From positions 37,052 through 101,051 of the forward strand of contig JAHHTQ010000004.1 in NCBI GenBank assembly GCA_020024555.1: a DNA stretch of 64,000 nucleotides, written 5' to 3'. Origin of the DNA: Angelakisella sp. Lineage in GTDB: Bacteria > Bacillota > Clostridia > Oscillospirales > Ruminococcaceae. Of the stretch, positions 1 to 8,964 are shown piece after piece (within the stretch, counting starts at the first letter, position 1; each line of letters begins with the position of its first letter). Made by a program: the position numbers and the translations under genes. The notes below the pieces were generated by a model, which was given only the letters and a program-made list of their open reading frames with translations, was not told where the DNA came from and did no database searches.

Positions 1-589
1 TCTTTTCAAGCTTTATTTCTTCGCTCAAATCATACATATTGCCGTCAACCCGCACACGCACAAAGCCGGAACGACGCGCGGAATCAAATTCTTTTGAGTG
101 TTCGCCTTTTCGCTGTCTGACTACCGGCGCAAGCACTTGAAATTTTGTTCCCTGTGGCAGCTCCATTATTCTATCAACCATTTGGTCAACCGTCTGCTGT
201 TTTATCTCTCTGCCACATATAGGACAATGCGGGACGCCAACCCTTGCAAAAAGTAGCCTTAAATAATCATATATCTCTGTAACTGTGCCAACAGTCGAAC
301 GTGGATTTTTTGAAGTTGTCTTTTGGTCTATCGATATTGCGGGTGAAAGTCCCTCGATATAATCGACATCTGGCTTATCCATTTGCCCCAAAAACTGACG
401 GGCGTACGAAGATAAGCTTTCCACATATCGTCTCTGTCCGTCTGCGTATATTGTGTCAAAAGCAAGAGAAGTTTTGCCGGAACCCGAAAGCCCTGTAAAC
501 ACGATAAGCTTATCCCTCGGCAATTCCAAATCTATATTTTTTAGGTTATTTTCCCTAGCTCCCTTTATAATGATTTTATCTTTTGTCAT
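1..589 (-). CDS. uvrA: UvrA, excinuclease ABC subunit A (N-terminal part; gene runs off the window)
   Basis: DNA-damage recognition ATPase of nucleotide excision repair, working with UvrB in the cytoplasm. About 196 N-terminal residues are visible of a protein that is usually about 940 residues long; the rest lies left of the window. The first ATP-binding half starts normally, with Walker A GLSGSGKTS at residues 33-41. The first zinc-finger pair CPICG follows at residues 122-126. The start is an ATG preceded by GGGAGAAAAAT. It lies 21 bp after the uvrB stop on the same strand, so uvrB-uvrA is one operon. No frameshift is seen in the visible part. Confidence 0.95.
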   Translation of the reverse strand, partial: MTKDKIIIKGARENNLKNIDLELPRDKLIVFTGLSGSGKTSLAFDTIYADGQRRYVESLSSYARQFLGQMDKPDVDYIEGLSPAISIDQKTTSKNPRSTVGTVTEIYDYLRLLFARVGVPHCPICGREIKQQTVDQMVDRIMELPQGTKFQVLAPVVRQRKGEHSKEFDSARRSGFVRVRVDGNMYDLSEEIKLEK

Positions 590-610
590 ATTTTTCTCCC
601 TAATAAATAA

Positions 611-2572
611 CTACTTTTGTTTTTTAAGTTTTTCTATCTCATCACGCAAAAACGCCGCATGTTCAAATTCAAGTAATTTTGCCGCATTTTTCATCTCATT
701 CGTGAGTTTTATTATCATAGCATCTTTCTCTTTCGGTGACATTTTCTTTGTCTTTTTGTTGCCCTTTTCATCTACCGATATTTCAAGCAAATCTCTGATT
801 TCTTTATGAATGGATTTTGGCACTATTCCGTTTTCTGCATTGTATTTCTCTTGAATGGCGCGTCGGCGGTTTGTCTCGCTTATCGCTCTCTCCATAGAAT
901 TGGTTACCATATCCGCATACATAATTACAGTACCGTGGTCATTACGCGCCGCGCGTCCGATAGTCTGCACAAGCGAAGACTCTGAACGCAAAAATCCTTC
1001 TTTATCGGCATCAAGAATTGCCACAAGCGAAACTTCGGGAATATCCAGTCCTTCTCTAAGTAGGTTAATACCGACAAGCACATCTATCTCACCCATTCGC
1101 AAGTCACGTATAATTTCCATTCGCTCCATTGTATCTATATCGTGGTGCATATATTTAACTTTTATACCGACTTTTATAAAATAATCAGTCAAATCTTCCG
1201 CCATTTTCTTTGTAAGAGTTGTAACAAGCACTCTCTCTTTTAAATCAACACGTTTATTTATTTCCGATATTAAATCATCAATCTGCCCCTCTACTTTTCT
1301 GACATCAATTTTGGGGTCAAGCAGTCCTGTGGGACGTATAATCTGTTCAACAATATTTGAACTTCTGTCTTTTTCATAATTTTGCGGAGTGGCGCTTACA
1401 TATATAATTTGATTGATTTTATCTGTAAATTCATCAAAATTGAGCGGTCTGTTGTCCAAAGCTGACGGCAAACGGAAACCGTATTCGATAAGGTTTGTTT
1501 TGCGCGCCTTATCGCCTCCGTACATTCCGCGAACCTGTGGCAAAGTGACGTGTGACTCATCAACAAACATAAGATAATCATCAGGGAAATAGTCAAGGAG
1601 AGTAAAAGGTGTGCTGCCCGCAGGTCTGCGTGACAAAACACGTGAATAGTTTTCTATTCCGGAACAAAAACCCACTTCCAAAAGCATTTCTATATCATAG
1701 TTTGTACGTTCCGCTATTCTCTGCGCCTCAATAAACTTTCCGTTTTCGGTAAAGTATTTGACTCTTTCGTCGCACTCCTGTCTTAAATCTGCAATAGCTT
1801 CCAACAGCTGTTCATGCGGTGTTATATAGTGCGATGCGGGATATACGGCAATATGTGAAACAAAATTTTTCACTTCACCTGTGACAACGTTTATTTCCGA
1901 TATTCTGTCTATTTCGTCACCAAAAAACTCTATTCTAAACGCAACATCTGATGAATATGCCGGATATATCTCCAACACATCGCCACGCACACGAAACTTA
2001 TTTCTTGCAAAAGCAATATCATTTCTTTCATATTGCAATTCCACAAGTTTTTTCATAACTTCATTACGCTCCTTTGTCATACCAACACGTAACGAAAGTA
2101 TCATATTTTTATAGTCTATCGGGTTACCAAGTGTATATATGCACGATACGCTCGCAACTATTATAACATCTCGCCTTTCGCTAAGCGACGCTGTCGCCGA
2201 GTGGCGAAGTCTGTCTATCTCCTCATTGATTGCGCTGTCTTTTTCAATATAGGTATCCGTTGAGGCAATATACGCTTCCGGCTGATAGTAGTCATAGTAT
2301 GATACAAAATATTCCACTGCATTTTCCGGAAAAAACTCACGGAACTCGGAACACAACTGCGCCGCAAGTGTTTTATTATGCGCGAGTATAAGGGTTGGTT
2401 TATTGGTTTTCGCTATAATATTTGCCATAGTAAAAGTCTTTCCCGAACCTGTTACACCCAAAAGCGTCTGTTCTTTTTCTCCGTTCAAAACACCTTTTGA
2501 CAGAGACTCTATCGCTTGCGGTTGGTCACCCGTTGGTTTATATGATGAATGTAATATGAATTGTTCAGCCAT
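611..2572 (-). CDS. uvrB: UvrB, excinuclease ABC subunit B
   Basis: Damage-verifying helicase-like subunit of the UvrABC endonuclease. The 653-residue length is normal. Walker A GVTGSGKT lies at about residues 39-46. The tyrosine-rich beta-hairpin that clamps damaged DNA lies at about 92-112 (YYDYYQPEAY). The DESH box follows the domain 3 linker, helicase motifs include QTIGRAARN, and the C-terminal UVR coiled-coil that contacts UvrC is at about 620-650. An SD-like GGAGG precedes the ATG. It is the first gene of the uvrB-uvrA operon. Expression could be damage-inducible, but I saw no clear LexA box upstream. Confidence 0.97.
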   Translation of the reverse strand: MAEQFILHSSYKPTGDQPQAIESLSKGVLNGEKEQTLLGVTGSGKTFTMANIIAKTNKPTLILAHNKTLAAQLCSEFREFFPENAVEYFVSYYDYYQPEAYIASTDTYIEKDSAINEEIDRLRHSATASLSERRDVIIVASVSCIYTLGNPIDYKNMILSLRVGMTKERNEVMKKLVELQYERNDIAFARNKFRVRGDVLEIYPAYSSDVAFRIEFFGDEIDRISEINVVTGEVKNFVSHIAVYPASHYITPHEQLLEAIADLRQECDERVKYFTENGKFIEAQRIAERTNYDIEMLLEVGFCSGIENYSRVLSRRPAGSTPFTLLDYFPDDYLMFVDESHVTLPQVRGMYGGDKARKTNLIEYGFRLPSALDNRPLNFDEFTDKINQIIYVSATPQNYEKDRSSNIVEQIIRPTGLLDPKIDVRKVEGQIDDLISEINKRVDLKERVLVTTLTKKMAEDLTDYFIKVGIKVKYMHHDIDTMERMEIIRDLRMGEIDVLVGINLLREGLDIPEVSLVAILDADKEGFLRSESSLVQTIGRAARNDHGTVIMYADMVTNSMERAISETNRRRAIQEKYNAENGIVPKSIHKEIRDLLEISVDEKGNKKTKKMSPKEKDAMIIKLTNEMKNAAKLLEFEHAAFLRDEIEKLKKQK

Positions 2573-2810
2573 TTTTGCCTCCTAATCTATACAATACTTT
2601 GAATATATCTACACAATTTAAAATACTGTATTTTTTAAATACTGCCGAATATTTTACTGTATATAAAACCAAAATATCAAATATTGTTTATTAATTGTAT
2701 AACGCATATTTGCATATAAATCTATATAATTATTATAGACAATCACATTATAACATATAATTTTAAAAATAAAAAGAGTTTTACGAAAATTTGTTCTTAT
2801 GTTTTCTAAA

Positions 2811-2848
2811 AAAATAAAGATAACCTCAATATCAGTTATCTTTATTTT
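2811..2848 (-). terminator. Intrinsic terminator after the ABC permease gene
   Basis: A perfect 14-bp stem (AAAATAAAGATAAC with its complement) around a 10-nt loop lies just past the permease stop. On the minus strand the stem is followed by a T run, the form of an intrinsic terminator. Confidence 0.8.
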
Positions 2849-2852
2849 AAAA

Positions 2853-4211
2853 TTAATCGTGTTTGATAGCTTCCAAAGCTGAAATTTTAACCGCTCTGTT
2901 TGCAGGCAAAAATCCGAAGATGACACCTATCAAAATAGAGAACAGTAACGCAAAGCCAACAAGCCACAGTGGAATTACTGAAATTTGCCGTCCCATACCC
3001 TCAGCCATAAAATAATTTATTGCAAAAGAGATGATATAGCTGAATACGACACCTATCAAGCCTCCCAAAAAGCCTATCATACCGGCTTCTATAAGGAACA
3101 TTGTACGGATATTTTTCAGCTCTGCGCCTATAACTTTCATTATGCCGATTTCTTTTGTACGTTCGATAATTGACATAACCATTGTGTTCGCTATACCGAT
3201 AGCCGCAACAAAGAGTGAAATAGCCGCAAGTCCACCCAAAACCATCTGTATCATACGTGACTGTTCCTGCATACTTTCACGCATACTTTCCATACTGTTA
3301 CAGTAAAAGCCCATTTTTTCAATTTCTTTTTGTACTGGCAAAACATCTTCTATTGTGTTGCATTTTACGCGCACATTATCAAATTTAATTTCGACTTTCC
3401 TCTTTACGCCAGCCATTTTGTTATATTTTTCCATTAATAATTTTAAATCATTAATATCCATAATTACGGCATTTCTTAGTTCCCAATCATTCTCTTTTTC
3501 CTTCAAAACACCTTTGATTATCGGAGTTATTTCAAAAAACTTGTCAGGGTCTTTTTCTTCGTCTTTTTTGGGAAGAGCCTGATACATTACCATTTTTTGC
3601 TTTAATATATCAAAAAACGGCTCATCTATCGTACCGTCTTCTTTTGGCCACGGCTCACGTCTGTCACCTTTTCCCGGTCTTCGTTTCGTATCGATAAATC
3701 TATACGAAAATCCCGAGCCTACGACAACGGTAAACGGTTTGTCATTTTCCGCAAACATATGTCCTTTGTCAATGCTGTATCCCATATCTTCCAAAGCGTC
3801 GGCATATACGCCGATAATATTAATTCTGCTTCTGTCTTGATATTTTTCATCGTTTGTTTTTGGTCGTCTGGTATTATATCTCTCGTCTTCGGTTCTCATA
3901 TTAAATTCCATATCATATACCTGCCAAAACGGAGTTACTCCCTGCACGCCTTTGAGAGTCTTAAAAGATGCTATGGTTTTGTCATCAAGCGTTACATCTT
4001 CTTTACCACCCCATGCCATTACTTCGATAAGGGTAAGGTCGCCCATACCTTCAAGCATACTGTCAAAGTATTGCTCCAAACCGATACCTATGGAAATCAT
4101 AACAAGAATAGCACATACACCAATAACTACACCCAGTGCTGTAAGAACCGTTCTGAGTTTTCTGCGTGTCAGGTTTTTCCAGCAAATGCCAAGCATATCA
4201 GAGATCCGCAT
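2853..4211 (-). CDS. MacB/FtsX-type ABC transporter permease
   Basis: Membrane subunit of a MacB-like (type VII) ABC transporter with 452 residues. The layout is the family's: one N-terminal membrane segment at about residues 20-46, a large extracytoplasmic MacB_PCD-like domain at about 50-315, then three membrane segments in the FtsX domain at about 318-350, 365-395 and 415-440. The conserved ERTKEIGIMKVIGA stretch is intact. Its ATG lies inside the end of the upstream gene (14-bp overlap), so it is translationally coupled to the CARDB protein and the ATPase. Such transporters use mechanotransmission and often export peptides or act on envelope stress. The substrate is unknown here. Confidence 0.88.
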   Translation of the reverse strand: MRISDMLGICWKNLTRRKLRTVLTALGVVIGVCAILVMISIGIGLEQYFDSMLEGMGDLTLIEVMAWGGKEDVTLDDKTIASFKTLKGVQGVTPFWQVYDMEFNMRTEDERYNTRRPKTNDEKYQDRSRINIIGVYADALEDMGYSIDKGHMFAENDKPFTVVVGSGFSYRFIDTKRRPGKGDRREPWPKEDGTIDEPFFDILKQKMVMYQALPKKDEEKDPDKFFEITPIIKGVLKEKENDWELRNAVIMDINDLKLLMEKYNKMAGVKRKVEIKFDNVRVKCNTIEDVLPVQKEIEKMGFYCNSMESMRESMQEQSRMIQMVLGGLAAISLFVAAIGIANTMVMSIIERTKEIGIMKVIGAELKNIRTMFLIEAGMIGFLGGLIGVVFSYIISFAINYFMAEGMGRQISVIPLWLVGFALLFSILIGVIFGFLPANRAVKISALEAIKHD

Positions 4212-5652
4212 CTTCTTCCTCTCTCCTCTTTTGTCTAATCTTCTTAACTACTACGATAACTATTACAAGAACAAGTATCGCTCCGCCTACCATCAAATAA
4301 ATCGGCAATTTGCTTTTTGGTTGTTCAGGCATTGGATTCAATGGTATATCGGGGAATGGTTTTTCCGGAACAAATTTTTCTTCAATGTTTGTACTGAACT
4401 GTATTCTTTGTTCATGTTCAACCGCATTTGTGTCCTCATATACCATAACAATTTCACCTGTAAGCACACCCGGTTTACTTGACCGAATATAGAAATCTGT
4501 CGAACCTGTTGCTCCTGATGCCAAATTGCCTAAATTTTTCTTTTGTCCGGGATTTGCAAAGTCACCCTGAATTTCAGTAGACAAGTTAAATGCTTGTGAT
4601 CTGCCCTTGTTTACATAGTTTACCGTAACAAGTATTTCTTCACCGTCCACGTTGGTTTCGGGAACTTCAACGCTTGTAAGTTCAAATCTGTCAATTTGAG
4701 TTACCGGCACTGTTATAACCTCTGTTCTGTCAAAAGTCTTTCTTTCATCGTTCCCGATATACTGATAGTTCATTTTTAATGTAATCTTTTGAGATTCTGC
4801 CTCTGAACTTGGCTTAACTGAAACTTTCATTGACTTGGAAATAACCTCGTTTGCCTGCAATAGCGGAATATGAATTGTATTTGAAGAATTTGTAAGTATC
4901 ATTGAGTCAGGTGTTTCAATGGTAAGTATCATATTTGTTACATCAATATTTTGACTTGTGTTTCTAAGTTGCAAATTCAGTATAAATTTGTCGCCTGCCG
5001 TAACATTTTCTTCTTCACCATAAGTATAACTGTTGATTATTACATAAGGAGTCTCAACGGCTATTTCAGGTTTTTCAGGTCTTTCAGAATCCGGTCTTGA
5101 CGGGGTAGATGTCTCTACTTTGAAAAATTCCTCAGGAATAGCGAAAGAAACATTGATTATTGAGTCATCATCTTGTAAAATCGGAAGTACAAGTTCTTTT
5201 CCGACACCTGAATATCTCATATTTTTAACTGTGATACTCGCATATTCGCCTGCTTTTGTAACATAAAAATCTGTTTGCTTATCAGTATTCGGTTTATTTA
5301 AATTATCGACAGCATTAAAAGAGCCAAAATATTTAGCCGCCATTAGTTTATTCTCAATATCTGAGCTGGAAGCCAAATTTTTTCCGATAAATGAAACTTC
5401 AAAATCAACATAGTAACCTGAAAATATCCTTGGATTTCTATACAATCCATTTGCAGGATCATATACTACTGTCGTACCATTTGTTGTTTTGATTTTGGTT
5501 ACATCTAAACGCACATTGCTCATACCAATTGTGCTGTTAGCGTTGTTATCGGTTTCACTGTTTTTAGCCTCAACGTCTACAACTGTATTTGGCAGCAGTA
5601 ATGTAAACATCAGCGCAAAGCACATAATCATGGAAAATACCCTTTTTTTCAT
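4198..5652 (-). CDS. Surface-anchored CARDB / COG1361-like protein
   Basis: A 484-residue extracytoplasmic protein. It has an N-terminal signal peptide (residues 1-29, hydrophobic core then VEA), several beta-rich Ig-like repeats, and one C-terminal membrane helix (about 450-470) followed by a basic cytoplasmic tail. The repeats resemble the CARDB/COG1361 family. Sandwiched between an ABC ATPase and an FtsX-type permease, it probably acts as an outside partner of that transporter, in the role a periplasmic adaptor plays in diderm MacAB. Partner and ligand are inferred from position only. Confidence 0.75.
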   Translation of the reverse strand: MKKRVFSMIMCFALMFTLLLPNTVVDVEAKNSETDNNANSTIGMSNVRLDVTKIKTTNGTTVVYDPANGLYRNPRIFSGYYVDFEVSFIGKNLASSSDIENKLMAAKYFGSFNAVDNLNKPNTDKQTDFYVTKAGEYASITVKNMRYSGVGKELVLPILQDDDSIINVSFAIPEEFFKVETSTPSRPDSERPEKPEIAVETPYVIINSYTYGEEENVTAGDKFILNLQLRNTSQNIDVTNMILTIETPDSMILTNSSNTIHIPLLQANEVISKSMKVSVKPSSEAESQKITLKMNYQYIGNDERKTFDRTEVITVPVTQIDRFELTSVEVPETNVDGEEILVTVNYVNKGRSQAFNLSTEIQGDFANPGQKKNLGNLASGATGSTDFYIRSSKPGVLTGEIVMVYEDTNAVEHEQRIQFSTNIEEKFVPEKPFPDIPLNPMPEQPKSKLPIYLMVGGAILVLVIVIVVVKKIRQKRREEEDADL

Positions 5653-6992
5653 TATTTATTACCCTCCGTATTGGATTTTTCAGTATTTGTTTTATTTTCA
5701 TCTTTCGCTATATCTGTATATACATCTTCCGATAAATTATCATCGTCTTTGTATTCAATAATGATCTCATCGGCATTACTTTCTTTAACAGTTACAGCTT
5801 CAAGACTATTTTTTTCGTTATCTGTCACTTCACTTTTAGTCTGACTTTCTGTTGTTTGGGGTTCTGTCTTAATTTCAGCGTTTGATTGTGTATTTTCTTC
5901 CTGTTTTGTTGTTTGGTCTGCTTCTGTCTTCTTCTTTTTAAATTTATCCCAAAAACTCTTTTTGTCTTTTTTCTTTTTGTCTTTTGAAGCGACTATTTTT
6001 TCACGGTTAGACTTATTTTGCGCCAATCGTTTACTGTCTGTTTCTTTCGGAATAGCGCCTGTCTCACGTCCAATACGTAAAAACAAACTTTTTTCTGTTT
6101 CATTATCTATTTTTGCTATCAATGTTTCCATAAAGTTTTGAGGATTTTTCAAATCAATAAAAGCGTCTTCCAAAGCCTGAACGCATACGCCTTCTGTATA
6201 TTCGCCCGTATATTTAAGGATTATTTTGGCAAGCTCATCATACTGTTCATTTTGAACCATCGGTTTAATAAGTTCCCGCAGTTCGTTCGTAACATCATAT
6301 AAACTGTGATTTTCTTTATCGGATATTATTTCACCGTCAACCAGCGTAACTATTCTATCTGCATATCTTGCAAGATTTTGGTCATGGCTTACCAAGACAA
6401 TAGTTATGCCATAGTGACGGGAAAACTCCAAGAACAAATCCATAATCTCACGTGTTGTACGTGTATCCAAGTTACCGGTCGGCTCATCGGCAAATACGAC
6501 ATCTGGCTTTGTAACAAAGGCTCGCGCAATACCGACTCTTTGTTGCTGTCCACCGGACATCTCTTTTGGTTTATGCGACATTCTTTTGCCCAAGCCAACC
6601 TTTTTTAGCATTTCTTTTGCCAGTTTTATTCTCTTTGTTTTGGATACTCCGCGAAATGTCATAGGAATTGCCACATTATCAATAGCAGACATTCCCTGTA
6701 ACAAATTGTAGGACTGAAACACAAATCCTATATTTCTCTGACGAAAATGGGCAAGCTGTTTTTCTGTCATTACCGATATTTTTTTATTTTTAATATAAAC
6801 TTCACCACGTGTAGGTTTTTCAAGTCCCGCAAGCTGATTTAGTAAAGTAGACTTACCGGAACCCGAAGTACCAAGTATGCAGCAAACCTGTCCTTTTGGT
6901 ATTTCCAAATTTATACAGTCTAACGCAACTACTTTTTCATTACCTACTCTATAAGCTTTGCGAAGGTTTACTGTTTTAATTACGCTTTCCAA
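5652..6992 (-). CDS. MacB/LolD-type ABC transporter ATP-binding protein with long charged C-terminal tail
   Basis: Cytoplasmic ATPase of the exporter trio. Walker A GTSGSGKS is at residues 41-48, the signature MSGGQQQRVGIARA at about 144, and Walker B ends FADEPTGNLD. This domain fills about 225 residues, the usual whole length. Here a further 220 residues follow: a helical segment to about 320, then a lysine-rich stretch (KDKKKKDKK) and a Thr/Glu/Asn-rich low-complexity tail. The stop overlaps the next gene's ATG by one base. The tail is unusual and its role is unknown; it could tether the ATPase or bind nucleic acid or lipid head groups. Confidence 0.9.
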   Translation of the reverse strand: MESVIKTVNLRKAYRVGNEKVVALDCINLEIPKGQVCCILGTSGSGKSTLLNQLAGLEKPTRGEVYIKNKKISVMTEKQLAHFRQRNIGFVFQSYNLLQGMSAIDNVAIPMTFRGVSKTKRIKLAKEMLKKVGLGKRMSHKPKEMSGGQQQRVGIARAFVTKPDVVFADEPTGNLDTRTTREIMDLFLEFSRHYGITIVLVSHDQNLARYADRIVTLVDGEIISDKENHSLYDVTNELRELIKPMVQNEQYDELAKIILKYTGEYTEGVCVQALEDAFIDLKNPQNFMETLIAKIDNETEKSLFLRIGRETGAIPKETDSKRLAQNKSNREKIVASKDKKKKDKKSFWDKFKKKKTEADQTTKQEENTQSNAEIKTEPQTTESQTKSEVTDNEKNSLEAVTVKESNADEIIIEYKDDDNLSEDVYTDIAKDENKTNTEKSNTEGNK

Positions 6993-7176
6993 ATGTCAAC
7001 CTCCTGTAAGTTTTAAAAACTAACTTTCAAATTTAATAATATCTATATTATGAAATAAAATATAAATATATTATTAATTAAAAACAACCTATGTATTATG
7101 TATATAAAATTCGACTTTTTATTGCAAAATTTTTACATTTCTTTTTAAAAATATATTATATCAAAATAGAGACAAT

Positions 7177-7207
7177 ATACCTACTTACAGTATGTGCAAG
7201 TAGGTAT
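7177..7207. other. Intergenic hairpin (10-bp perfect stem)
   Basis: ATACCTACTT and its exact complement flank an 11-nt loop in the gap between the SCP2-like gene and the ABC ATPase gene. It could be a weak terminator for the SCP2-like gene or a regulator site for the exporter operon. There is no long T run on either side. Confidence 0.5.
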
Positions 7208-7283
7208 TTTAAATCTCAGTGTTATCAACTTTTAACAAAAACATTATCTATGTACATTAAATGTATTTATTTTGATAAAATTT

Positions 7284-7787
7284 TCATTTCTTGGATTTTT
7301 TGGATTTTACTTCCTTTTTTGCCGGTTCTTTTTTTTCTTGTTTTTTGGGTTTGGCTGTCTCTTTTTTGCTTTCTTTTTTATCTTCTGTTTTAACTTCTTC
7401 CTTAACTTCTGTCTTGGCTTCCTCTTTTTTGTCTTTTTTTACGGTTTTCTTTTCTTCCTTAACTTTTTTAGTTAAGATTTCTTGCAAAACAGAAACTTTT
7501 GTTGTATCACCAAAAACAACTACGCTTCCATTGTCAATAGCATCTTGAAGCATAATTTTATTTGCAAAAATATCTTCAAGAACATTTGCAGAAGCATCTA
7601 CTGCCAAATTTCTGTCTTGATAATCATACGGTTCAACATTAAGCTTATTATTTAGTACTTCAATATAAAATGTACCTTCACCGTCACCAACGATATGAAA
7701 CTGATAAGCTATATGCTCATTTATGTTTTTCACATTGCCTTTACCGACGGTTTTTTTTAGTTTTTCAAATACTTCTTGATATGTCAT
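7284..7787 (-). CDS. SCP2-like (sterol carrier domain) protein with Lys/Glu-rich tail
   Basis: 167 residues from the chosen ATG. GGAGGG lies 8 nt before that ATG; an in-frame TTG five codons upstream would place the ribosome site inside the gene. Residues 1-105 resemble the small SCP2 lipid-binding fold (FHIVGDGEGTFYIEV, later a DASANVLEDI segment). Residues 108-167 are almost entirely Lys, Glu, Thr and Pro, ending KSKKSKK. The tail looks disordered and strongly basic at the end, perhaps binding nucleic acid or membrane lipid head groups. Family assignment is moderate and no ligand can be named. Confidence 0.65.
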   Translation of the reverse strand: MTYQEVFEKLKKTVGKGNVKNINEHIAYQFHIVGDGEGTFYIEVLNNKLNVEPYDYQDRNLAVDASANVLEDIFANKIMLQDAIDNGSVVVFGDTTKVSVLQEILTKKVKEEKKTVKKDKKEEAKTEVKEEVKTEDKKESKKETAKPKKQEKKEPAKKEVKSKKSKK

Positions 7788-8013
7788 ACTAAAACCCTCC
7801 AAAATTATAATAATTATATTATTCTAAAAAGATATATAAAACTATAAGTTAATCATAACTATTGTTACTATTATAACACAATAAAAATGGCAAAAAAAGT
7901 ATTTAAATATTAATTTTAAGTAAATTTACTTTTTTTTACCATAAAATATAACATAATCATTTTATACGCATTGTAATTGTGCAATATTAACATAAATATA
8001 GAAAAAATTTAGG

Positions 8014-8505
8014 TTAAACCTTTATGTTTTTCGCTTTCAATAAATCCAAAAACTCATCAAACGTACAATTAGTAAAGGAATTTTTTTCTACCATTATTCC
8101 GCTGTTTTTTGCGAACATCAAAACAAAAGAATGTTTTAAATTATAAGTTTTGGTTATTTGGGAATATTCGACAGTTAAATTAAAGCTACCTTCTTTTAAT
8201 ATGATTTTGTCATCAAAAGTAATTTCGGATTCAAACTTTTGTCCGTTATGTATTCGTTTTTCATAATCTTTGAGTTGTTTATACATCTGTATAGGCGAAA
8301 CTATTACTGTAATAAGACAGATTATAATACAAGCCGAAATTACACCGATACTTAAAATATTGCTTTCATACACATCATACAAAAGTTTGAAAATACCGAC
8401 AACAATAATGATTATACCCGCTATCATATATTTTTTCCATAAAACTTTCAGTACATATTCTTTTAACATAGTATCATTTGAATAATATTTATTTTTATAC
8501 TGCAT
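8014..8505 (-). CDS. YcxB-like membrane protein
   Basis: 163 residues with two membrane segments (about 27-45 and 50-70) and a cytosolic C-terminal domain of about 90 residues. This is the layout of YcxB-type proteins, which end in a small PH-like domain (IILKEGSFNLTVEYSQITK). It stands alone in a gap on the minus strand. Function is unknown in the family. Confidence 0.6.
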   Translation of the reverse strand: MQYKNKYYSNDTMLKEYVLKVLWKKYMIAGIIIIVVGIFKLLYDVYESNILSIGVISACIIICLITVIVSPIQMYKQLKDYEKRIHNGQKFESEITFDDKIILKEGSFNLTVEYSQITKTYNLKHSFVLMFAKNSGIMVEKNSFTNCTFDEFLDLLKAKNIKV

Positions 8506-8964
8506 AAATTATCCCCCATATTACTTAACTTCTGTTACATTATTATATAAATATATCACTGATATCTTTAAAATACAAGGGTTAATATATAATTATACTG
8601 TCAAAAAACTATATTGCCGGAAAAATATGCACAAGAGAGGTGATTTCAAAGAAACTTTTTCTCTTGCAAAAAGTTTCCTCTTTTGGCATAAATGCCAAAA
8701 TTCACCTTCAAAAATGCGCTTGCACGGCAAAAGCGTTCCGTTTTCTGCGGAAAACGGCTTAGGCTCTGCCTAAGAACTGCAATTTTTTGAAAAAAATTGA
8801 GTAAAACTTTTATAGACTTCGTCATTATGACGAGTGCTATATCTTTTTTGACACACTGATATATAATATTCATAATTTCGTATTAATTTTATTATGGAAT
8901 ATAGTTTGAAGTATTTTGATTAATAAAAATGTATTGAATCACTATAATATTTTATTTGCAAACA
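8506..8964. other. Intergenic region occupied mostly by an inverted-repeat element
   Basis: No convincing gene. A short open frame on the minus strand here falls inside a chain of hairpins and has no ribosome site. The main content is the 255-bp element entered separately. Confidence 0.7.
8599..8853. mobile_element. MITE-like element, copy 1 (255 bp)
   Basis: The ends are inverted repeats: TGTCAAAAAA at the left, TTTTTTGACA at the right. The interior is a chain of small hairpins, including CTTAGGC-TCT-GCCTAAG and a CAATTTTTT/AAAAAATTG pair. The right 119 bp (from 8735) are nearly identical to the second copy at 18098-18217; the left part has an extra block of roughly 105 bp missing from copy 2. 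There is no plausible reading frame, so it would be non-autonomous. Any target duplication is unclear in this AT-rich flank. Confidence 0.6.

Noticed and set aside
8646..8873. Minus-strand open frame of 75 codons
   Set aside because: It lies inside the MITE-like element, crosses several hairpins and has no ribosome site.
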